From positions 64,774,039-64,838,038 of the forward strand of contig OY997593.1 in the NCBI GenBank assembly GCA_963921825.1: DNA of 64,000 nucleotides, read 5' to 3'. This DNA is from Erodium maritimum. Lineage: Eukaryota; Streptophyta; Magnoliopsida; Geraniales; Geraniaceae. Shown here one piece after another: positions 34,371 through 46,900 of this stretch. The translations under genes and the position numbers were made by a program. Each line of letters begins with the position of its first letter. The stretch's first letter is position 1. Below the pieces are notes generated by a model, which did not search any database, was not told where the DNA came from, and saw only the letters and a program-made list of their open reading frames with translations.

Positions 34371-34944
34371 ACGACACCTAGGGGTGAGCATCGGCCGGTA
34401 CCCGCCCAAAATTCCAAACCCGTTACCCAAACCGTTTTTTCCGGTTACATAAAACCCGTACCCATACCCATCACCGGTCGCTAAAGGGAAGGCCGATAAC
34501 CGCCCGTCCTCATTACCGGCCGGGGACGGTTATAACCAACCAACCCAGGCCCAATGGGTTTCTTATTGGACCTATTGAAATGAACATTCAAACATTCAAC
34601 TTAATTCCTACAATTCAAACTTAATTTCACACAATGTAACTTAACTCCATAAACCTGCCTATTATAAAACTGATTTCAGTTTAAATACTTAAAACATTCA
34701 AACAAAACACAACAATTCCTACAACTTATACCTCATAATCATATAAAACATCGTACCGGCCGGTTCGGGTAGGATCGATTTTCCGGTGTGAAAACCGGTC
34801 AAACCCGTTGATCAGGCCGGTTCACCTATTTCAAACCCATACCCGCCCGTGGTTAGGTCGGTTTCGGGTTTTCCGGTGACGGGGACGGCCGGAGATGGTC
34901 GGATTACGGTGATGGGCGGATTTTTGCTCAGCCCTAACGACACC
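34371..34944. mobile_element. Non-autonomous hAT element (MITE)
   Basis: Element 34379-34936 (558 bp) flanked by a perfect 8-bp duplication ACGACACC (34371-34378, 34937-34944), the hAT signature. Terminal inverted repeats are TAGGGGTGAGCA on the left and TAGGGCTGAGCA on the complement of the right end. Subterminal CCGGCCGG and (G)GGTA motifs occur near both ends. No transposase ORF. It inserted into the solo LTR, so it is younger. Confidence 0.93.
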
Positions 34945-36525
34945 CCGGTGTCACATGCAATTCTACTGTTAACTTTCCCTAGTCAGGGCCGAGATCCGGC
35001 TACTTTTCCCTACCTCGTGTGTGTTCTCCCAAAAGCCAACCAACGAGCTTCGGTGATGATATCAGTCACTCACCCAGCTTTCCCTTGCCTCGGTCCGTGG
35101 CACGATCTAAAAGAACACAAATTCAAGGCACTTAACAACCCGCAGGAATAAACTGAAAATCATTAAACTCGATGCCCAAACTTAACCCCGAAAATGTCGA
35201 TCACTCCCAAACTTCCCAATTTCTCGACATTGTCGATAAGGGACCCGTAAAGGCCCGATTCGCCTGACGTGGCGAATCTGCCCGGGTTTTGTAAATGCCC
35301 TTCTGGGGCTCCAAAAATTTCCGTTTTCGTTTCTACGGTCTTAGAATAATTCAAGGGTCCCAATGTACTTGACCGAATCGAATTCTGACTCCCGAGTCAA
35401 TTAATTTCCGTTTCAAGTTTCTAAAACCCGTTAATTGTAACTTTTCCAATTTAATTCCAATTTTCGATTCAGTTAAGGATAAATGGTCCGGGGAACGTTT
35501 TAAACCACCCGAACACAAAACTCGATCACCCGAGCACGTGGGCCCCACCCGGCCAAGCTAGGCCGTGGGCCCTAGGGTTCATGTGGGCTCGGCCACCATG
35601 GTGGTGGCCGGCCCTAGCTCCGGCCAGCCACCTCCTATGGTGGCCGGCCACCCCCTATGGTGGTCGGAGCTCCTCCCGAGCTCCCGGTCGCCGGAAAACG
35701 TTTCCCTTCTCCTCCAAACACCTCCAAAACGTCTCCAACAATTCCCCCAACCTCAAAACACCCTAAACTAATAGTTTTACACAAACCCTAACTTCCAAAA
35801 TTAATCAAAACGAGAATCGGTTCGGTGTATACCGTAGAGGAGAACGAGGGGAGTGCACTTTCTCCTAATCTTGAGACGATCCAAAGGTGGAGATGACGTG
35901 AATAGTGCTCCAACCCTAGGTTTCTCTCTTCCCTTCTTCTCCTTCTCTCCCTTTCTTCTCTCTTCTTTCTCTTTCTAAAACAACTAACTCATTTTCTTTT
36001 TTTTTTCTTTTTTTTTTGATATGTGGTCGGCCACACATAGGCACCACCACTCATTTTCCCCCCAAAACTAACACCACCACTTGTTGGACAAGTGGCAAGG
36101 TGGGTCCCACACCTTTTGGAAAATATCTACTAGATGTTTTCCAATCAGATTCGCGAAAACGGACGTTTCGGGCCCCGAACGGGCACTTTTCCCAAGAAAT
36201 TACGAAACTTGACGGGCTACAAGGAAACGGCTCAACTAAGACCGCTGTGACGACGGCTAAGCTTTCTGGATCCAAAACGGTCCTCGAATGGACCAAAACG
36301 TCGCTCGGTTGACTTTTCCAGTGAAAAGTCAACATTTCCCAAATTGATCAGAAAGTTGCCCTGAGTCCCCCGGAACTCACTTTGGTCGATAACGGGGTCA
36401 ACTTAAGTCCGGTATGACACTCGGGGTCATTTTAGGTTCAATTAAGTATCAGTCTTAAAAATTTTAAATTTTCCTGTTTTTCACAGGTTTGACTGGCGTT
36501 GACCGGGAGTGGTTATTACAATTTT

Positions 36526-38355
36526 GTTCGGTTGTTGGAAGCTTAGGTTTTTTTCTTTTTTGTGCCATGGTGTACCTTTTTTTCTCATGAAAGTTTTTGG
36601 GTCGATCCCCATTTTATGGGTTGTATCACTTTTTCATCTCGTTTTTCTCCTTGAAATATGGGATTATGAATAAATTTATCGCTTGTCAAAAAAAATACTT
36701 TGCTCAGTATTGACTTCTTGAAATATAACAGATTAGTACAAGATATGGAAGTTACAAAATTAAGACAAGTCATTATGCCCTTCGTTGGAGTACCACAAAT
36801 GATTAAAGAAACAAATATAATTGCTTTGACTTACAACAAATTAATGTCTATTTATTATAAATCGTTATGTTGAGGTTTCATACCCAGCAAATCTGATCAA
36901 AACTTTTTTCGTTCAAGTATTTAGGCACAAGCATGTCATGCATAAAAACATAAATGTAATAACTTCTTTAAATCAATCGTTAGATCCTTGAAGCTGCATG
37001 TTTATAATGAAACAAAATGTCCCCGCGTGATAATAATGCGGATTTGTAACTTGTTGAGCTATGCGTTGTGATCTGCTCTTAACTACACGGATGTCATCCA
37101 TAATGGGATATTAATGTTCTTAACATGTAAGAATGGTATGACTTTATCAGAGGATGATCTCATTCATTCTTCCCCACCATTTGTGAGTATTGTTTACATA
37201 TTTTAACTAGATTCATTGCATTAACAATATTTTCATCTGTAAAATGCATACTTGCTAAAGTTTGGGAAGTCTAATCTTTAATTTTTCATTCTTTTATCAT
37301 TATATAAATGAAACCTCTTCGAAAGTGGGAAAGGAGTACAACCAAGTTCTAGCTACAGAATCCAAACAGCAACAACATAAATGAGCATGCGACAAGCACC
37401 TCTCGAACAGCATACAACCAAACACATGAAAAAGCATTCCTATGAAAAGAACATCAGCAACCCACCATGAGTACAAACCAGATAACCAAAGTCTTCATTT
37501 AAGGGCTTAAAATGGGGATGTCTGGTAATGTCAAATTAATTTTCTGTTCGTAGTTCACACTAGTTCATACCAAATCAAGGAAAATTTGGGGTAATCTACT
37601 CAAAACCACTTTAAAATATATTTGTTTAGTCAGAAATGCCTAGCTTTTACAAAATACGGAGGAAAATACTTTGAAAATTTTCTCAAGGATCCAGAACAAA
37701 GTATTCGGTGGTGAATTCAATCATGTCTACTACTCCAATTTTGATACTTGGCTCTCCAAACCATGGTCCTGTGTCAAAGCTACAACTTGATTCATTTCCA
37801 GCTTCATATTGCTTATTTTTCTGGCATGATCAAAGTCTAGTATTGTCATCTGCACCTTCAATTCATTTTGAACTTACATTTATCTCCTTCCTCATTGATT
37901 ACTCTGCATCTGGAAATTGTCTAGGCTGGTCTGGTTTTTTGCTCCATTTTTAATTTCTGCATTTCTCCACTTGGATTGCTCCTTGTTTCATTGTATTGGT
38001 TCAGTTTCTATAAATTAGAAACTAGATGTTTTGTCCCTTTTCAATCTCTACAAATGTGGTTTTATAAAAAAATTTGACTGATTGAAAAATATTTGTATAG
38101 TATTCTTATGTGTTTGATTGAATATGTCATCTGCGAAGCAAAGTTGTCGTTAGTTACTATGATCCTGAGTGCCAATGCACCCGTCACTGAGGCCTCAAAG
38201 TATAATCGGGATCTTAGAGGATATCTCTCGAATTATGTATTTCATACCTTTGTTTATAATAAAATTGATGTTTTTTTCGCTAAAAACAATATTTTCATAT
38301 TGTAATGTCTTTAAAAGTTCATTTTTTTTAACTCAAATATGCCTATTTACGAATC
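36526..38355. other. Intergenic; LINE-like 3' tail at 36535-36690, otherwise nothing recognised
   Basis: Text ending GAATAAATTTATCGCTTGTC followed by an A-run (36687-36694) resembles a LINE 3' end. The remaining 1.6 kb is AT-rich with no gene, RNA or clear mobile signature. Short ORFs at 37708 and 38093 have no recognisable content. Confidence 0.4.
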
Positions 38356-39866
38356 AAATAGAACTAACTCTTAACCCTAAACCAAATCCTCTGTCGTTCT
38401 CGGTGGTGGCCTCGTGGCTTCGCCCACGAGGTCACTGTCGGTCCTTGTCTTCAAGCCCTCTTTCCTTCTTCCCTTCCACTTCCTCTCTCTCCTTCTCTCA
38501 CCTCCTCTAACGTTAGCCTCTCCTCATCTTCGGTGTCCCGACCCAGATCTAGTCGTGGGACTAGCTTCCCATCCTCCCCATGTAGGGATCGTTGCACATC
38601 GAGGTTCGAAGGCGCGGTTGTGGTGGTCGGCTTCGTCTTCTCGGCTTCACTGTTCTGATTGGTTGACTGTGCCTTCGGGTTTTCTCTCCTTAATCGGTCG
38701 TGGGACGCGTTTTCTCGTCGATTCTGAATTGGATCGTTGTGATTTCGGACAACTCTCGCCGCTGTGGAGGTAGCTAGCTCGCATCTTGTGGTACTGATTG
38801 TAGATCTTGCCCTAGGGGGTCAGATCTATTTCTTCTCTTCCTGGGCTGCTCTTTGCTCCTCCCCCGCACGCTTTAACTCTCCACCGCCGTGTACACAAGG
38901 TCGGGAGAAGCTGGGATGTCTTGGTTCTAGACTTCTTCTTCGGATGTTCTCTTGGTGTTGGCTGGAGATGAGCTCTTTTAGAACGTTCTGAGGATTGTTG
39001 GTGCGCTCGAGTGGAGTTCAGAGACGTTGCGGTGAGGTATTATCTCCCCTTTGCTTTTTAATGGTACAAACTTTCCCCCTTCTATCTTTCTACTTCTATA
39101 GTTTTGATCTTTTGTTCTTCCCATCCTCGAGTTTGGCTCGGGCTCGCCGGTTAGGGTGTTGGCCACCGGTGGGTGTTTAGGCTTTCTGTCTGGTTTGAAG
39201 TCGAACGATAGAGTAGTTTTTTAGTTGGGTTCCGGTTTAGTTCACCTGAACAGACTTCGTCGTCAGGGTGCTGCCCGCCAGCATCTATTAAGGCTTCTTC
39301 CTCATTCTTATGGGGTTGGAGTCCTAATGAGCTGGGATTAGCTTTGTTCCATCTAAGGTTTTGCGTGATGATTTCTCTTATGTGGGCTTTGAGCAGCTGG
39401 GGTTCGGTTTGGTTTGGTTGTTGCTGCTCCTGGGTTGTGTTCACTTGGTTCTTGTTCTGTTTTCTTGCAGTTTATTGGTAGTTTTTTAATTTTGCGCTTC
39501 ATGATTGAGAATTTAAGGTTGTAGACCTAGGTTTTTTTCAGGGCTTTATGGTAGATAAATTGAGGTGTCAGACCTCTACTTGTTTTTTCATCTCTGGTTT
39601 TTGACTGTTTCTTTGGTCTGGTTTGAGGGGTTTAGGTTGTTTCTCCCCGTGTTGGGTCCTTGTCTTGTTGAATTGGTAGTTCTTGGGTGTTGTAATTTAG
39701 TTGTAATTTGGTGTTTCTTCATCCTCGGTGTGTGCGGCTTTGGTTTCTTGAGGTTCCCTGGTGGAATTCTCTTAGGTTGTTTTTGTTCACCCACACCGTA
39801 TACTTTACTTCAAAGAGCCGGTGCTTTTAAATATGCTTTGCTCAAAAAAAAATAGAACTAACTCTT
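38356..39866 (+). mobile_element. RT-less poly(A) non-LTR retroelement, family II copy
   Basis: A 17-bp target duplication AAATAGAACTAACTCTT at 38356-38372 and 39850-39866 is perfect. The element 38373-39849 (1,477 bp) starts AACCCTAAACC and ends in an A-run. GC- and CT-rich 5' half with CCCACGAGGTCACTGTCGGT; 3' half T-rich. It shares GGCTCGGGCTCGCCGGTT...GTGTTGGCC and GTGGGACGCGTTT with the old copy at 12961-22407. No reverse transcriptase; the open frames (for example 38414-38773) have no recognisable domain. The perfect duplication implies a recent insertion. Confidence 0.88.
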
Positions 39867-40472
39867 TTTCACATTAATAAAAAACAAAGTTGAACAATAA
39901 GAAACACAAGTCGATTAGTAAAATAGAAACAACGAGAAAATAAATGGAGGAGGAGATTATAAAATAGAAAAAATATTACAAATTTGAGGAGGCACATGCC
40001 CCCGAGCCATTGGCTTCGCCCGTGGTTATATGTTCCAGAAGAATCTTGATGTGTCCAACGACGCCAAAAAAGACAAGAAAATGTTGAAACCATACAAACA
40101 TCTTGACAGACGAGATCATCATAATAAAATTCGGAAACTTCTTGAAAGTTCGGAAGTATGGGGAAAATGAGTCGAGTCCTTCATGAGTAGTTCGAACTCT
40201 ATTTATTAAATATTCGAGTTTAGGTTGTTCTCATCAAGCTCAAGCCAAAGCTTAACAAATGAGTTGAGCTCGAGTCCGATCTTTTAAAGTTTGATAGGCA
40301 CATGAGTTGGATCATTTATAATTTATTGGGAGAATTACCAATAATTTTCCTGTTGCTTTGGAAATTATTAATATATTTTTTACTATATTTTTTCTCAGAT
40401 ATACAACGGGCATGTGTGAAGAGAGAATGAAAGAAAGGTCAAGAGAACTAGTAGGCCGTGGTAACATACATA
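39867..40472. other. Intergenic, nothing recognised
   Basis: AT-rich flank between the family II element and the MULE. No coding or repeat structure is seen apart from homopolymer runs. Confidence 0.4.
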
Positions 40473-42029
40473 TAAAGGAAATGGTAAATTACAAATGCAT
40501 ACCTTTAAATATGCACGTTTAACCGATGAATACCCTGAAATTTAAAGTTAACCGATGCATACTCTAAAGTATCAATATGTAACTCAAAACCCCTTCCGTC
40601 AGTCAGATCTGTCAGTTTACTGTTCATTTTTTCAAAAATGTCCAAATTGCCCTCAACTATCTATCAATATTACACAGTCATGTCATTCTTTTTCTTTAAC
40701 TATTTTTTTATTCTTTATTCTTAATTCCTTCTCTTTGATTATTTTTTAAATTACAAATTTTAATTTAAATTATTTTTTAATTCTAAATATATATATATAT
40801 ATTTTTCAAATTTCAGATTTTAATTTAAAAAATTATATAAATCATTTTTTCAATTTTTTTTACTATTAATTTTCTTAAAATTCTCTTTTCCTATCAATCT
40901 TCTTAACATATTTTTTTTTTAAAAAACAAGTTTTTAATTTACTTATTATTTTTAACTTGTAACTTATTTAATTCTTATTTTATTAAATTTGTTTTTCCCC
41001 GTTCTATTTTTTTTTTTCATTTTGCTACCCAGTGAACCCAAATCAACTCAATCCTAGCCTTAGTTACCAATCCAACACTTTTGTGAACAATCTTAGCCTT
41101 AATTATCAATTCAGCACCTCTGTAAACAATCATAGCCTTAATTATTAATCCGACACCTCTGTGAACAATGGTAGGGATGATATTTCTTTCATGACGAATC
41201 ACACGAACCCAAAAAAAATTAAAATATTTTTTGCTCTTTTATCTCAGAAACCAAAAAGAGGCTCGGTTACTCCACTGGCACGGCCGCATAGACTAAACAA
41301 AAGAATATCAAAACTTTGACCATTTAAAGAAAATTCAACCAGATCCCAAACCAAAAATGCCATGAAATCGTAGAAACAAAACCTCATCAAAAAACCCCCA
41401 AAATCGCAGCCAAAACCTCACCAAAACCCTTTAAAATCAACCACAAAACCTTCAAGATACTGTCAGAACAAGGGATCAGAAGGAGATGAGCAAGAGACAG
41501 TCAGATCTGGCGTGATGCGCGGAATGAGGGAAGCGGACTCCTGGACGGGCTCAGGCTCGAAATCCTTGTTTCGGACTCGGTGGAGAACTTAAACCCACGA
41601 CGGCGAACTTGAAATCGGCGAAGGATCTGCTCGCCATCAGAGAGGGAATCCAGGCCGAGCATAGGATCTGATCTTTCCAGTCGACCGGAGACGAATGTGG
41701 GATTCATCACATCTGCTTCACCAGAGAGAACACGAGGTGTGAAGATGATGGGCTGTTTAAGGTTACTAAAGGGATAAGGTTTGATATAAGGAAATAATTT
41801 TTTTTAATCATATTTATTATTAAAATAAAATAAAATCAGATATATATTAGGGGTATTTTGGGTATTTTGAAAAAATGAACAGTAAACTGACGGATCTGAC
41901 TGACGGAAGGAGTTTTGAGTTACATATTGATACTTAAGGGTATGCATCAGTTAACTTTAAACTTTAGGGTATTCATCGGTTAAACGTGCATACTTAAGGG
42001 TATGCATTTGTAATTTACCCTAAAGGAAA
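40473..42029. mobile_element. MULE with long terminal inverted repeats (possible Pack-MULE)
   Basis: A perfect 9-bp duplication TAAAGGAAA (40473-40481, 42021-42029) flanks 40482-42020 (1,539 bp). Terminal inverted repeats of about 157 bp start GGTAAATTACAAATGCATAC on the left and GGGTAAATTACAAATGCATA on the complement of the right, and extend to CAGTTTACTGTTCATTTTTT. These define a Mutator-like element. No transposase. The right half (41240-41760) is less AT-rich and carries a minus-strand frame of 69 codons (MMNPTFVSGRLERSD; GLDSLSDGEQILRRFQVRRR) that looks like captured first-exon sequence. The source gene is not recognised. Confidence 0.9.
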
Positions 42030-42402
42030 AGGAGAAGTGAAAGATGGTTCGGAGTTTATTTTTGACACACATTCCAATGAGAGAGGGGGGGATAGAAGAA
42101 TGGAGGTACAGTGTTGCAGACTAGGGTTTCGAGACTGAGAGAGAAAGACGTCAAGGGTTGTTGAGCATTGAATGCGAATGCACGTGCGGTGTGCGTCTTC
42201 TAATCTTCTCGACTCTTCACTTCAATCTTCACGAGAGTCTTCAATGGCTCTCGTTACTCAACGTAATCTGACGGTTGTAACTGGTACGAGCTTGAGCCGA
42301 GTAACATTAGATGGGCTAACTGAAGCCCAAGATCACAAGCTATAGTAGTTGAGCGGTTTGGTCATCATCGGCTCTTTAGCATGAGAACCGGTCAACATCA
42401 TT
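42030..42402. other. Short intergenic stretch before the Copia element
   Basis: Includes a GA-rich segment and a duplicated TCTTCACTTCAATCTTCACG-like motif (about 42215-42240). No gene recognised. Confidence 0.35.
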
Positions 42403-42535
42403 TGTTAGCATATCTAATTCAAATATCAAATGTAATGTATTTGAATTGTAGTTATCCTTATCATGTATAGGATATGAGGTGTATATATTTCTGATTAATG
42501 GAATACAGAAAACACGATTCATATCAAAACCATTA
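42403..42535 (+). repeat. Copia 5' LTR
   Basis: TGTTAGCATATC ... CAAAACCATTA, 133 bp, immediately before the primer-binding site. It contains GTATATATTTC, a possible TATA-like element. Confidence 0.93.
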
Positions 42536-42751
42536 TGGTATCAGAGCATTGAGTTCTATTCCAACTCTACCTCTTATTCACTTCTATCTCTTCCGCAAAA
42601 TTCAATTACTTTCTCTATCACTATCTATTCTATTCCATTAGTTTACACGTCTATTACTATCTATTATATTCCATTAGTTTACACGCAGGAAACATATCTG
42701 CAGCAATAACAGAGTCGCACGTCCCTGTTCCAGAATCACATACCTGCTGAA

Positions 42752-43870
42752 ATGGCAAGTCACCCTGCACTCACAGTCACAAATATTCGTCTTGCTATTC
42801 CCATTGTGCTAGACATGGAGAAGCAACACTATTCATCGTGGGTGGAGCTATTCAAGATTCATTGCCGGGCATTTCAGGTCACTCACCATATACTTCCTGA
42901 TGCTTTGCCATACCCGTCCATTGCTCCTGCAGAGTCGACTGAATCCACAGACACCTCCAAATCTGCTGAAACAGATTCAGCCACGTCCAAGGATGCGTGC
43001 ACCAAGGTTGAAACAACAACAACGGCTTTACCGGTTGAATCCCAGGTGCCATCTTTCTCTACTACACCCAACACTGAATTATGGTATCGTGTTGATGCTG
43101 CTGTTTTGCAATGGATCTATGGTACTATATCGAGTGATTTATTGCAAATGATTATCGAACCAGACTCGACTGCTGCTCGAGCATGGTCTGCTTTACGTAG
43201 TATTTTTCAGGATAATCGCCACACCCGGATAGTTCACCTTGAGAATCAATTCTCAAACACTCGACCGGAGTCTTTCACTGGTGTATCAGCGTACTGTCAG
43301 GAGCTCAAGTCCATCGCTGATCAACTTGCTAATGTCGGAGCACCGGTGTCCAATAACCGATTGGTGGTTCAGATGGTCACGGGCTTGTCTAATGCCTATG
43401 ATCATGTCGTTGCCCTCATACAACAGCGGGATCCATTGCCAATGTTTCATGAGGCCAGATCGCAACTGATACTAGAAGAGGTCAGAAAACAAAAACAAGC
43501 ATTGTATGTGGGATCTCCTTCGGCTCTCATGTCGCAGGTGTCTGGCACATCAACTGGCGGAACACAATCTGGCCGGCAGCACCGTGGTCAGCGTCCAGAA
43601 AGAGGAGGCCGGGGACGCATCAGAAATCGATCGCAGCACACACAACACCTACGGAATCGCAGCTCTACTGGTCATCGCGTTACTGACCGTATGTATGATT
43701 TTGATCGCAGCTTTCGTGGACCTCAATATCAGCATGGGCCGTGCCCTTATCCCACTCAGGCCGAGTGGTATAGCCAGCAGCAGAGAGGTCAGTGGGCTGG
43801 ACCGGGCGGCCCAAATTCAAGTGTGCAGCAAGTGCACTCGCCTCATCATAATGCTGGCAACCTGAATTAG
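42752..43870 (+). CDS. gag: Copia gag region
   Basis: Structural (capsid) part of the Copia element. It shows the retrotransposon gag pattern: YSSWVELFKIHCRAF near the start, LWYRVDAAVLQWIYGTISSD and ARAWSALRSIFQDN in the middle, then SNNRLVVQMVTGLSNAYDHV. The C-terminal part is Arg/Gly/Gln-rich (RGGRGRIRNRS) and likely binds RNA; a CCHC zinc knuckle is not evident. It assembles virus-like particles in related elements. Confidence 0.88.
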   Translation: MASHPALTVTNIRLAIPIVLDMEKQHYSSWVELFKIHCRAFQVTHHILPDALPYPSIAPAESTESTDTSKSAETDSATSKDACTKVETTTTALPVESQVPSFSTTPNTELWYRVDAAVLQWIYGTISSDLLQMIIEPDSTAARAWSALRSIFQDNRHTRIVHLENQFSNTRPESFTGVSAYCQELKSIADQLANVGAPVSNNRLVVQMVTGLSNAYDHVVALIQQRDPLPMFHEARSQLILEEVRKQKQALYVGSPSALMSQVSGTSTGGTQSGRQHRGQRPERGGRGRIRNRSQHTQHLRNRSSTGHRVTDRMYDFDRSFRGPQYQHGPCPYPTQAEWYSQQQRGQWAGPGGPNSSVQQVHSPHHNAGNLN

Positions 43871-43987
43871 CACCATGTAGGCTTACTTGGGCCTTCACCT
43901 ACTGCCCGTGGCCCATCTCAGAATCACAATGGAGCTGCCCAATCTTATTTCAGCCATACAACCCGAGCATCTTCATCCACTTCTGGG

Positions 43988-46900
43988 ATGGAGCACAGCG
44001 TTCCCACCAACATTGATGTCGCCTTCAACTCTATGACGTTAACTCCACCCGACCAATGGTACATGGACTCAGGTGCGACTTCCCATATGACCTCCCAACC
44101 AGGTAGTCTTTATTCTTATGTCAATTGCAATTCTAATCGTCATGTTGTGGTAGGAAACGACAATCATATTCCAATTGTAGGTTATGGAAATGCATCCTTA
44201 ACACCCGATCATCCATCTTTGACCTTGTCTAATATTATTCATGCTCCTCACATTATTAAAAACCTGGTATCTGTACGCCGTTTCGTCACGGATAACAATG
44301 TTTCTGTTGATTTTGATCGGTTTGGTTTCTCTGTGAAGGATTATCAGACGGGAAAAGTTATGCTGAGATGTGATAGCTCGGGAGATCTTTATCCTGTGTC
44401 ATCATTATCTACCTTCTCTCGTGGTGTAGAGTCTTCGTTTTTGGTTTCCTCCCCGTCTGTTTGGCACTCCCGGTTGGGTCACCCTGGTGCTCCAGTCTTT
44501 GATGCTCTTCGGCGTAATAAGCTGGTCCAATGTGGATCACATTCTAGTTGTTTCTGTCAGTCTTGTGCACTTGCGAAAAACATTAAATTGCCATTTCCTA
44601 TTTCTCGTACTTTTACTTTTGCACCATTTGACATTATTCATGGGGACTTATGGACATCGCCTGTTTTAAGTTCTGCAGGGCACCGTTACTATTTATTATT
44701 GATTGATGATTTTACTAATTTTGTATGGACTTTTCCGTTACAAACTAAATCTCAAGCATATTCTATATTTGTATCGTTTCACTCATATGTCCGTACTCAG
44801 TTTGGCACATCCATCAAGGCGTTCCAATGTGACAACGGGAAGGAGTTTGATAATGGACCACTTCGCAAAATCTGCTCGGACTTTGGCATGTTGTTTCTCC
44901 TCTCGTGCCCGTACACATCTCCTCAAAATGGACGTGCAGAACGTAAATTTCGTACGATCAATAATATTATTCGTACCCTTCTGGTACATTCTTCTGTCCC
45001 TCCTAAGTTCTGGCATTTCGCTTTGTCTATGTCTACATATCTGCACAATATTCTTCCTTCTAAGAGACTTAATTTTGTCACTCCTACTCGCTACTTATTT
45101 TCTCGTATTCCATCGTATGATCATCTTCGTATATTTGGTTGTGCATGCTATCCTCTTACTCCTGCTGTTTCAATTCACAAATTACAATCCCGATCTGTTC
45201 CATGTGTGTTCTTGGGTTTTCCATCTCAGCATCGTGGTTTTCTTTGCTTTGACCCGAAGGCAAATCGGATCATTGTGGCGAGACATGTTATCTTTGACGA
45301 AACGGTATTCCCCTTTGCTACTAATCTTCCTTCACCTAATGATTATGATTTTTTAGATCTTACCACTCCACTGTTTTTAGTACCTAGCAATACCAACTCA
45401 ATACCAGTACAAAGCCCGTCCTCGGTCTCACCTGCCTCTCCATTGACACCCGTACCTATGGAACTGACTCCATCCCCTCCAGCAGACATTACTCCACCAA
45501 CCACCCAAACCTCGGATGACATACCTACAGCTACTCCACCGCCAGCTCATCCTATGCAGACTAGATCACGGTCGGGAATTGTCAAACCTCGCACATTATT
45601 TAACCTCTCTGTTTCCACACCTCCATCTCCAGTCCCTAAATCCACCAAGGATGCTCTTCTTGACCCACATTGGCGCCGTGCCATGCATGACGAATATGAG
45701 GCGTTGATTAAGAATAATACATGGGAACTTGTACCCCGTCCTCGTACTGCTAATATTGTCCGGTCTATGTGGCTTTTTCGTCATAAAGTTCGTTCTGACG
45801 GTTCTTTTGAGCGCTATAAAGCTCGTCTTGTAGGTGATGGAAGCTCTCAACAGGTTGGCGTGGACTGCACAGAGACGTTTAGCCCCGTGATTAAACCAGC
45901 TACTATCCGGACGGTGTTGAGTATTGCTCTTTCTCGTTCTTGGCCGATTCACCAGTTGGACGTCAAGAATGCTTTTCTTCATGGTGATCTGTCAGAGACT
46001 GTTTATATGCACCAGCCACAGGGATTTCGCAGTACTACCCATCTGGACTATGTGTGTCTTCTCCGACAGTCCCTCTATGGCCTCAAACAGGCTCCCCGAG
46101 CATGGTATCAACGGTTCACAGATTATGTCGCCACTATTGGATTCTCCCACAGCAAGACTGATCACTCGTTGTTTATCTATCGACGTGGGTCCGACACGGC
46201 ATTCCTCCTTCTCTACGTGGACGACATTATCCTCACTGCATCTAGTGATGAACTTCGTCTGTCTATCATGAAACTATTGGCCTCCGAGTTTTCCATGACG
46301 GATCTTGGACCTTTGTCGTACTTCTTGGGCATAGCAGTCACTCGTCACTCTGGTGGTCTGTTCTTGTCCCAACGTAAGTATGCTGAGGATATTATTCGTC
46401 GTGCTGGCATGGAGTCTTGCTCACCATCAGCTACTCCAGTCGATTCTAAGGGTAAGCTCGGAGCCTCTGCTGGTGAACCGTTCTCTGATCCGTCACTCTA
46501 TCGAAGTCTCGCAGGAGCTCTACAGTACCTCACCTTTACTCGTCCTGACATCGCCTATGCCGTTCAGCAGGTCTGTTTACATATGCATGATCCTCGTGTT
46601 GGACATATGGGAGCACTCAAGCGAATCATTCGATACATTCAAGGGTCTCTACACCTTGGACTACATCTCTATGCTTCTACAACGATGGATCTGGTTGCCT
46701 ACACAGACGCAGACTGGGCAGGATGTCCGGATACACGACGATCTACTTCTGGCTATTGTGTCTTCCTTGGCGATAATCTGATCTCTTGGTCGTCTAAACG
46801 ACAACCCACAGTTTCTCGTTCGAGCACTGAGGCTGAATATCGTGGGGTTGCTCAAGTTGTATCTGAGTCATGCTGGGTCCGTAATCTCCTCATGGAACTT

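Larger units (their letters stand above)
32543..36520 (-). mobile_element. Long solo LTR, Tekay/Del-type, with internal expansions
   Basis: TGTCACGTCCCAATTTCAG ... GAGTGGTTATTACA, flanked by ATTTT at 32538-32542 and 36521-36525 (perfect). The length is 3,978 bp: an ordinary LTR enlarged by a 45-bp and a 57-bp minisatellite and a 558-bp hAT MITE. The inverted TTGAC pair is at 36309-36332 and the TGAGC/GCTCA repeat at 32822-32835. The GC-rich slot is at about 35540-35700 (GGTGGCCGGCC repeats). No internal domain. Confidence 0.88.

Noticed and set aside
38414-38991. Host gene in the CT-rich region (119- and 75-codon ORFs)
   Set aside because: They lie inside a retroelement bounded by a perfect 17-bp duplication and have no recognisable domain.
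44703-45356. 217-codon plus ORF in another frame
   Set aside because: Shadow of the Copia integrase frame; hydrophobic composition only reflects the shifted frame.
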